Assembly (NCBI GenBank): GCA_036365455.1
Contig: JAWQUS010000032.1
Span: forward strand, 11,009,501 to 11,073,500
Reading direction: 5' to 3'
Source: Macrosoma leucophasiata
Taxonomy: Eukaryota; Arthropoda; Insecta; Lepidoptera; Hedylidae
Length of the DNA: 64,000 nt
The translations under genes were made by a program, and so were the position numbers. Below the pieces are notes generated by a model. It ran no database searches. It saw nothing but the letters and a program-made list of their open reading frames with translations, and had not been told where the DNA came from. Shown piece after piece: positions 55,440-64,000 of this stretch; position 1 is the first letter of the stretch, and each line of letters opens with the position of its first letter.

Positions 55440-56060
55440 ATCATCATATCAGCCATAGGACGTCCACTGCTGAACATAGGCCTCCCCCAATGACCTCCAT
55501 GCCGACCGATCGGAAGCGACGTGCATCTAGCGGGTACCTGCAGCCTTCACTAGGTCGTCGGTCCATCTTGCAGGTGGACGCCCTACGCTGCGCTTGCCGA
55601 TACGTGGTCTCCACTCGAGAACCTTTCTGCCCCAGCGGCTATCGGTTCTCCGAGCTATGTGCCCTGCCCATTGCCACTTCAGCTTGGAGATCTGCTTTTC
55701 TATGTCAGCGACTTTTGTTCGCCTACGGATCTCCTCATTTCTGATTCGATCCAGTAGGGAAACGCCGAGCATAGCCCTCTCCATTGACCGCTGAGTGACT
55801 TGGAGCTTTCGTACGAGACCCATAGTGAGAGACCACGTCTCGGCACCGTAGGTCATCACCGGCAAAACGCACTGGTTAAAGACTTTCGTCTTCAAGGACC
55901 CCGGGATGTTTGACGAGAAAACGCTCCTTAACTTCCCGAACGCTGCCCAGCTGAGTTGGATTCGGCGAATGACCTCTTTCTCGAAGTTCGACCTGCCTAG
56001 TTGTATGGTTTGTCCTAAATAGACGTAGTCGTCGACAACTTCGAGCATCGAGTATACTAC
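55440..56060 (-). pseudogene. LINE ORF2 C-terminal region
   Basis: It starts inside LEVVDDYVYLGQTIQLG and includes VLPVMTYGAETW and RRTKVADIEKQ. It ends SDRSAWRSLGEAYVQQWT after a stop that replaces the usual Trp codon following AGTR (55525-55527). RTE/CR1-type. It is 5'-truncated. Confidence 0.8.
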
Positions 56061-56338
56061 TATTTATATATAATTGATACTAAATTAATGTATATAGGTA
56101 ACATCGAAGAAATGTCTGGCAGGTCACGTAATTGCATTATTTGTGGCGATAAAGTCTAATTTGCAATGGGTTTAGACCACCGAAAACTTCTTCGACGGTA
56201 CATACGTAAGTAGGTAGTCGATTGGTTAAATAAAACATAGGTAACTCTTTCCGTTTTATTTACAAAAACATATTCATTCTTTAATCAAATACAACTGTTA
56301 ACTTTATACAATAAATTAGACTTCATCTTTTTTTTTAA

Positions 56339-59300
56339 CTAAACGGCTTTGTAGTATTTAAAAGCAGAACCGTTCCATTCGGCATGAGAGATGGTCTGAA
56401 ATTAAAAAGGTTCTCAATTAAATTTATATGTTAAAGTAATAAAGTACACAGTAGTTACGCTAACCGCGCGGCTAACCGCTTGTGCGTAAGGGCGCTAATG
56501 GCCGAATACTCAAACGTCACTCAATTTTAAGCAACCCTCAAATGTGCACTATCTCTATCGTTTGAACGTGTTATTATAAAAACAGAAGACTTTTAAGTCC
56601 CACTTAGATTTGAGTGACGTTTGAGTATTTGGCCGAAAGATTCGAACTTTCTATTTTGTTTCACAGACATGTCAAAACTCTGGCTTTACTTTGGAAATAC
56701 CAAGTTTACCTACTTAGAAAAATAAATCGATCAAAGTAAACTGTTATTTACAGTTTGACGCGTTAATAAAACAAAATAAACATCGAAATTTCGACTCGAA
56801 CTCAATTACAGTCGTCGTGCGGTATGTGAATCTCACCCTGAAGTCATGGGTACCTTATCCATAAAGCTATAAGCTATCAATGGTTCTCATACATTGAAGT
56901 CGCCCTTTTGCAAAAAATACTAAATACATATTTTATGGCGCCTTAAAAAAAACAAAATCCACTACCTAAACATTGCTTAATGTGTATCTTCTTTGCTTTG
57001 AGTTTCGAGAAAACTCATTTATGTCTAGCTAAACTACTGTACCTGCGCAATTAGAAATCGGAGGCTGCAAAACCTTATTAGATCAAGATAGTTTTCTTAT
57101 AAATTTGACCTACAATGCGCATTGTAAGATATACGCATACACGTCATATACGTCCCACAATATACGTCCCACTGCTGGGCACGAGTCTCTCCCCTTTTTC
57201 GGGGGAGGCCTGGAGCTTACACCACCACGCTGCTCCAATACGGATTGGTGGAGGTGGATGGGTTAGTGGCCCACCTGCTGTGGAATGTTTTCAAACCGCC
57301 CCATAAGGTCTCCGACAAGGTTTTAACGACTGCTATCTATCGATAGCAACCGGGACTGACGGCTTAACGTACCCTCCGAAGCACGGAAACGCGCATTTAA
57401 TTTGTCACTAGCGGTCACCCATCACACTACCCGACCGCGTCCGTAGTGCTTAACCGAGTAGATCGCTTATGATCTGCACCAGCCGCGGGGTCATGCGCGT
57501 TTCAATCACCTATCTATGTATTTACCTAATTATTTTGTTTGGTATCTGGTTAAGTAAGTCTTATAGGTATATATTAAAAACGTACCTCTTTTAGTGTTGA
57601 GTCAGTGAATTCTTTTTTAATTGTCACTTGGATACCAATTTCGAATTTCATTGTATGTGTGACGGTATTCCCATCTACCGTTATTGTCCCCTTGAACTGA
57701 AAAGATATTTCAAAATTAATATAAGTTATGTTAATATAAGTTATGAAAAGTATTTGGTTGTTTTTCATTGAGGGGAAATGTCATAATCGCTACGCTTGGC
57801 ATGCGGGTTGGTGATCGCAGCGGCGGTAGTTTTATCACGTTTTTTTTTAAGAAAGTTGCAAACAAGCATGCAATTCACATTGATGTTAAGTGATGACTGC
57901 AGCCTATAGACACTTACATAAAGACCAAGGTCGAAGTGTAGATGCGTTACCACTGAGGCCTAAGGTGTTATGCCTCTGTGCCGGAAATTACAGGGCCGTA
58001 CATTACGTGAAGCTGCGCTTGTATATTTATTACCGTCCTATGGTATTGTTCGGTTGAATGACAGCACTATCCAATGCCTTCTTCTCCACTCCTCGTTACG
58101 TCTTCCCAAATGAATAGACGAAACGTACTCGAGCCTCTCAAGTGGATAGATGAACTGGTGAAAGTTGGAAACAGTCGATGGATGAGGGTAGCCCAGAACG
58201 GTTGTGGCAATATTTGAAGGACAATTTTGATCAGCTGTGGACGTGTTTCTCCTGAAATTGTGAATGTGAATAGCCACCGACCGCAACACCGTGTCCAGTT
58301 CTCCAGTATGATACGCGTCATAAATTCTGTGTAAGCATTAAAGAGAAGCGGGGATATTATGCACCCTTGACGGGCACCTACGAAGGTATGGAAATCGCTC
58401 AATAGGACCCCGTCTCTTCGCATTGAGGATGTTCCCCCCTCATACAAATATCTTGGAAGGTAAGTTCTAAGTGCATTGGTGGCCCATTCGCAGTTAGGTG
58501 TTACATAAAACTGCCCATTTCACAGAGTCAAATGTCTTCGAGAAATCTCTTTGATTTGACGTACGATTACAATTTACTCCCTAGTTCACCTTCACTAATC
58601 AATTGTTTTGGAGCAATTTCTTTGGACAGGTAGGACTTCAATAGCTCATTAGATAAGTATATGTAGCAGAATTATGATCGCATGTGTTATGAGTGCAATA
58701 TGACGGTAATTGCTACATTTTTCTCTCGATCCCTTTTTATGTAGGGGAGCAAATACTGCATGAGTGAAGTCGATTGGTCAAACGCCTATGTGCTATAATT
58801 GTTGCGATACATCACGTGATAATAACAGTATATGAATTCACGTAGAACCTTGTAATAGTGAGCCAGCGAAATGTACCTAACGGAAAAATTCATTTAGAAT
58901 GTACGCTCATAATGTAAGTGAAGAAGAAGGTGAAAAGAACAAAGGAACCTGCAGATGTTTGATGGTTGGACCGTATTGATAAAACTGAATCTTCGATGGA
59001 CGGCAGCCTTCACAAGGCTAATCACATTGTCAAATACGAAGGTGATTTTAACACGGATGATCTCGCTTCTAATATAAGCTAGGTATATGGTATTCGTTAT
59101 TAACTGTAATCGTTCTAATATTTTAAATGCGAAAGTTTGTGGAGTAGGTATGGACGTTTATTACTCTTTCATGAAGAAACGAATATACAGATTTGGATGA
59201 AACTTTACAATTATATATAGGTTATACATTGGAACAACTTACAGGCTACAATTTGTAACGATGAAAAGTACACGCGGACAAAGTCACGGACAAAAAGCTA

Positions 59301-62300
59301 GTTACAAAATAAAATGCTATACCTACTAATTTAGCAATTGGATTTCACCAACGTTTAACTTAATTTAATTCTGAATTGTTCAGAATTAAATTAAAGAAAA
59401 AAATAATTAAGAAAACGTACGTTTTAACTAATTAAAAAAGAATTAATTAATTGGTTAAAACGTCTTAAAACTTTGCAGTCCACATGCAATTACTTATCCG
59501 AGGTCCAACTTATGAATTTGGTATGTATCAAATGTCCATTATACAACAAGTATACCCAGTTTAACCTAGGCATATTATATGATGGATGAAAGACAAAAAA
59601 AACATTTAAACACATGCAGTTATAAAACAGGTGAATTTATGGACTTATCTACTTTATACCTAATTACTTATGTACAAGGACATTGTCAGATAAGTAATTT
59701 ACGTTTAAGCTGATTATGGAATAAGCTTACATAAAATAATAAAGTTTTTATCACATCCATTTAGGTATAAAAGTGACTAAACGCAATTTCAAAGCCTAAA
59801 GACATATCAAAATTTTATCTTGCTGATAACTTTACTTAACCCACCGGCACACTGATATATCGTACGTGTAGGTACCTATCAGAGAAAATATTATTATATC
59901 TCTAAATAAGAGTTATGGCAGATAAATTAAACGATAACGAAGGAGTGTTACTAAACGATAGGTATGTTCTAGAAAAATGCGCATTACGAATGTTGTCCAT
60001 GGGTTACTCAAACTGGCATTCGAAAATATTTTTTTCAGGTGAACAAGCAGTTCAGATTAGGTAAGCCATTGACTCAGGGATAGGCCCATTACATAATTCA
60101 AGGTAAAAATATAATAAATGTTATATCTATAGCAATAAAGTCTATGTTACAAGTACCATAGTTAATCGAAGCGTAAAGAATCATGGCAAGTTTTATACAT
60201 TGATTTGTACAAAAAAAGTTAGAAAAAGGTACAAGGTAAAACGGATTAGAAATATTATCTAGGAAACCTAAAGAACATTTTCTGGTGTGTAAATTATTTT
60301 TAAATCACCGGAATAAAAATTGCCTTTCCTAACAACAGCAGAAGCACTTCATACTAAAGTTCTATTACAAACTTTTTATTCCGGAGAGTTAAAAATATTT
60401 TAAGTATCAGGTGATGTTGTTTAGGTTCACTGGATAATATTTCCATGCGGTTTTACCGTGTACCTTTTTTTTCATTTTTTCTGTACAAATCTTGCCCTGA
60501 TCCTTTGAAAAAAAAATGCCTTTCCTTTCTTACAGTAAAATTGAACTAGTAAGTACGAGTTGGTAGGTACTTTGTTTGTATATTGCATAGAGCAACACCG
60601 GAGGGGAGTAGCCATATGCAGGCTTTCCCCTCTGTCAAAGTACAAGCCCAAATGGGCCTGTACCTGTCGCCTAGATGTTTAAATGTGTGCGTGAAATTGT
60701 CTCTGTATTTTGTTAAAGTCAAGGTGTGAGTTTCGTAGTAGGTAATAGACGATTTTTGTAGTGTGCGTCGCACGCATTTCCCCTCGCAAAAAATGACAAA
60801 CTGTTTTGCATCGGTAATACGCGCTATGGCTACTGCCTTCCGGTCCGCCGCGACCGGTGGGCCGCGTTGCTCTATCTATGGTATATTGTAACCAAGGGAT
60901 GTTGAATTTGTCAATGTTTGTTATGAAACGCAGAGGAGTGGAGAAAGAAATGGATATCAAATATTACAAAATTTACAAACAAATTGCTTGCAATCTATTC
61001 AATACGTAGGTAGAACCTGTGACCTTTGGAAAAGTTCCATTGTGCGCCCCAGAGGTTCAAATCCCGCCCAAAGTGAAGAAGGTGTTCCAAAGGTCCGAGT
61101 CCGGTCCAATTTTAAAAAGGATAATGGTATGTTCCATATAATAGTTCATTCAATTATGAAAAAATATTCGAGGTGAAACATGTGGAATACCTATTATGTT
61201 GAGAACCTTTTTACTGGTGGTAGAGCTTCAGTGACGAAGCTCGCGGGCGTAGGCACCACCGCATTACCTAATATACTTGCCGCTAAATGGTAGTGTTCAG
61301 CACTATCGTGTTCCGGTCAGGTGGTAATGTACGGCCCTGTACTTTCCGGCACAGAGGCATAACAACACCTTAGGCCTCAAAAGTGGTAACGCATCTGCAT
61401 TTTGACCTTGGTCTTTGTGTGCCTATAGGCTGCAGTCTTCACTTAACATCAATGTGAACTTCATGCTTGTTTCATATGTATATTCTTGTGCTGGTAACAC
61501 GTAACACAAAACATATAGTTTGGAAGCGTCCCCCGTAGTCACCGCATGCCAAATCCGAATATGTGTTACGTGTTACTACTATAAGGAAAGCTCTAACAAT
61601 TTTTAGATGTTTGCGTATTAATGGGATATATATAATGGGATAATGGGATATAGCTCTACCACCAGTAAACAGATAACAAAGACAAAGATATAGTTGCAAA
61701 GTAAAGGAGATGTTGCGAGCTCGGCTCTGGTTCGTACACTACCTCAAAAAATTGGTAAATTAAAGAAGAAGCCGAAAAAAATACAATTAATTTATTCAAG
61801 AATATATTTTAGAGTTACAACCACATTTAATTCAAACGATTTCGTCATTTTCAAGATGGCGGCGATACAGCCTACGCTTAAGATAGTACCTGTATATGTA
61901 GATAAAACAAAACTAACGCTATCTGTATCTCACTAGTACAATTATTAACAAAAAAACGATGTATCGAATCGATCAATTTAAAGAAGTTGCGATGAAATTC
62001 TTTAAATTGGAAATCGATTAGTATCGATTATTAGCGGAATTTGTCAAAATGACATCGCCCGCCATATTCGCCATGTTGGTTTTAAGTTGCGATTCTAACT
62101 GCAAATAATGTTTTGTAACTACAAACAAAGCTAAATAAGTGAAAATATGCAGTAAAAAACGATTTTATATTGATTTTAATGATATTGTGTACAATACATG
62201 GCCGCACGTCCATACATTTTTGCAACATCTCCTTTATCTTCATCTCAAAATATAAGAAATTGTAAACAGGGTAACATCCATCGTAATAAGTTATACTCAC

Positions 62301-63272
62301 TTTTTGATCACGCAATGTGTCTTCAAATTCCACGCCGGATTTGAAAGGAATAACTTTTTCTCCTTTGGGTGAAATCAATACTAAATTGTAACCATCACTT
62401 GTCTTTTCAACCCTCTGGTCGGGAGCGAATTTCAGCAGGTACTCAGATTTTTCCGCTGGAAGACCTGAAGTTGAAAGTGTTGTTAGTAAAATGTATTCAT
62501 TGGTTTATTTAAGAAGTATTGCTATGAAAATGTAAAAAATTATTTGTCATTAATGGCCGAATACTCAAACGTCACTCAATTTTAAGCAACGCTCAGATGT
62601 GCGCTATCTCTATCGTTTGAACGTGTTTTATGAAGACAGAAGACTTTTAAGTCCCACTTAGATTTAAGTGACGTTTGAGTATTTGAGCGTAAGTGACGTA
62701 ATGTTTGGGTAGGTAGTTTTCCTTGTAGTTCCTTACAACGTGGGTACGTTAATTTATTGGAAAAAAGAATTGAGATGTTGCTGTATTTCGTGATATTCAA
62801 TTAATTCATAATTTGATAGTCTTCATAATTAACAAAATATAATTCAATTGGATGAGGTTTAAAATGTTAACTGCGATTAGACAAAATATAAAACTTATGG
62901 AGAAACCCATGCGTTTAGATTATGATCGTTCATAAATGAGTCAAAAATCTCATTCACATCACATTTTTAATTCGAATGATATTTTTAATATTATTCGAAT
63001 CGAAAATGAAAATATAATGATAAATGTAAATATAAATGAACAAGTAAAATAATTAATCAATGTCAAGTAAGTTTAAATTTAAGAATGTGATATAACATAT
63101 GAAGGATATAAGTAATTTTTTAACTGATTGGTTTTGTTTTTATTAGTCTTAAAGGTTTAAACAAAAAGGTATTTAATGTATTTGAAGCAAAAAGATACGC
63201 ACCTAAAGATTTCACAAATTCATCGTATTTCTCAGCTTTTTCCTCCTTGAAGGTTTTTCCGAAATAGGCCAT
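56339..63272 (-). CDS. Fatty-acid-binding protein, copy B (4 exons, 133 aa)
   Basis: Exons are 63272-63203, 62464-62301, 57696-57586 and 56395-56339, with exactly the same exon lengths (70, 164, 111, 57) and phases as copy A. The protein starts MAYFGKTFKEEK and ends TISHAEWNGSAFKYYKAV. It differs from copy A mainly in exon 2 (EYLLKFAPDQRVEK) and in the W-D to W-N change near the C-terminus. It also has Lys in place of the family Arg of the R-x-Y carboxylate motif. Intron 2 is about 4.6 kb and holds a 5S-like SINE, LINE pieces, MITEs and Helitron fragments. It is a tandem paralogue of copy A, and upstream similarity shows the promoter was copied too. Confidence 0.92.
56497..56636. mobile_element. 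Small palindromic MITE, copy 1
   Basis: A 140-bp element has inverted ends around GAATACTCAAACGTCACTCAA. It is nearly identical to 62552-62696. Both copies lie within FABP copy B (introns 3 and 1). Confidence 0.75.
57145..57510 (-). repeat. SINE with a 5S-rRNA-like head, second copy
   Basis: Reverse orientation of 24984-25340. The 5S-like part is at about 57415-57480 (GCGGTCACCCATCAC on the plus strand) and the tail at 57170-57215. It lies in intron 3 of FABP copy B. Confidence 0.6.
57841..58007 (-). repeat. Dispersed repeat R1, partial
   Basis: T-run start then GCAAACAAGCATGCAATTC, ending at CCGTACATTAC. It lies in intron 2 of FABP B. Confidence 0.7.
58038..58450 (-). pseudogene. LINE reverse transcriptase fragment
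   Basis: Reads VGARQGCIISPLLFNAYTEF, the RT motif B region, then loses frame. It lies in intron 2 of FABP copy B. Confidence 0.7.
58650..60590. other. Intron 2 of FABP B, mostly featureless
   Basis: Apart from a Helitron-like 3' piece (59150-59303) and an inverted AATTAAATTAA pair near 59370, no element or exon was recognised. Confidence 0.4.
59150..59303 (+). repeat. Helitron-like 3' fragment
   Basis: It ends ACACGCGGACAAAGTCACGG...AAAAGCTAGTT, similar to the 3' ends of the Helitron family above. The 5' end is not found. Confidence 0.45.
60594..60851. mobile_element. MITE, second copy of the GGAGGGGAGTAGCCAT family
   Basis: It begins ACCGGAGGGGAGTAGCCATA and ends GCTATGGCTACTGCCTTCCGG. 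The interior matches 17994-18246 in inverse orientation (shared ACACCTTGACTTTAACAAAA when read on opposite strands). Confidence 0.8.
61208..61471 (+). repeat. Dispersed repeat R1, 3' shortened
   Basis: Starts TTTTTACTGGTGGTAGAGCT and stops at TTCATGCTTGTTT without the A tail. Confidence 0.7.
62552..62696. mobile_element. Small palindromic MITE, copy 2
   Basis: Same family as 56497-56636, with the same orientation of internal sequence. Confidence 0.75.
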
Positions 63273-63565
63273 TTTAGATGTCTGATTAGTACACGTTCAG
63301 CTGTAACTATCACTATGTAATTAATAAATGTAGTTGACATTACCATCTATTTATTAGTATCGCAAAATATTCGATAAGATCCATCAAACGTAAGTCAGGA
63401 GAGATTAAAATTATTTATCAATTATCAGGTAAGATTAAAATTTTATTTATCAATTGTGATTTATTTTTCATTCTGATAAGTTAAAAAACTAAATTGTAAT
63501 GTACCAATCAATAAATTTAATAATAATAATATCGTATTGAGTAGCAAGTAACCGAGAAGGGCTCT
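63273..63565 (-). promoter_or_regulatory. Promoter block of FABP copy B
   Basis: This is the counterpart of the copy A block, with the TATA-like element at plus-strand 63347-63357, repeated TTATCAATT/GATA motifs, and the outer AGCAAGTAACCGAGAAGG block near 63543-63560. A small internal duplication (attaaaattatttatcaatt, at about 63405 and 63432) is unique to this copy. Confidence 0.55.
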
Positions 63566-64000
63566 TATCTCAAAAACCATCCAAAAAAATTATAAAAATA
63601 TATCTATGTAGGTACGTAAATATTATACCACAGTGTAAAAATACAAGTATATCTATAAATAAGTATCAACATGTTATTCGTAATAATTTTCGTTTAAAAT
63701 ACCCAGGGGCGGATTTGATACGTTGGCTGCCCTAGGCCCTAAAACCCTAGAAACAGCCCTTTTCTTTTTCCCATACAAACGTTTTCTTACTAAAGCGTAG
63801 ACTCAATTTGAACTTTATTGCTTTTATATAAAGTTCATATTCAATTACAAGCACTCACTATCTAAGCAATATAGGTGTGTTCCTTCAAAGAGTCAACAAA
63901 TCTTTTTGACAGGACGATGTCTGTCGGGTCCGCTAGTTATAGATATTTTTGCCTGTTTTTTTTTAATTCTTTTTATATAAAATATGTAACTGTCTGATAG

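Noticed and set aside
55490..55794. Plus-strand frames opposite the LINE
   Set aside because: Antisense shadows of the minus-strand LINE ORF2 remnant.

Overview
This is an AT-rich animal nuclear window with split genes. It almost certainly comes from a moth or butterfly: the tRNA-derived SINEs, CTAG-ended Helitrons, mariners and A-tailed dispersed repeats are of lepidopteran type. Four cellular genes can be built from the sequence; most of the remainder is mobile or repetitive DNA.

Region 1 (19-28877, minus strand) is one complete 19-exon gene for the DEAH-box ribosome-biogenesis helicase DHX37/kurz (predicted 1177 aa). The exons join in frame from ATG to stop with GT/AG borders. The introns hold striking material: a 5.9-kb inverted array of nineteen 312-bp tRNA-like units (intron 14), a 2.9-kb array of a 15-bp GC-rich minisatellite (intron 7), a partial copy of exon 11 (intron 11), a cluster of TATCGATA octamers (intron 9), a broken mariner (intron 6), and many SINE, MITE, Helitron and LINE pieces.

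Region 2 (about 28.9-38 kb) has a head-to-head neighbour on the plus strand, an intronless 654-aa gene resembling TFIIIC subunit 4 (GTF3C4). A young copia-type LTR retrotransposon with a full-length open frame, near-identical 164-bp LTRs and a 5-bp target duplication lies between the two genes.

Region 3 (38-43.6 kb) holds a truncated mariner, a poly(A)-tailed retroposed segment, colliding LINE fragments and a second 2.6-kb array of the same 15-bp minisatellite family.

Region 4 (44.1-63.6 kb, minus strand) holds two tandem four-exon fatty-acid-binding-protein genes, each 133 aa. They share exon sizes and about 270 bp of upstream sequence. Between and within them are SINEs, a fragmented mariner, a palindromic MITE, an expanded Helitron, LINE pieces and a solitary copy of the 312-bp tRNA-like unit with its own target duplication. 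That solitary copy suggests the big array was built from a mobile unit.
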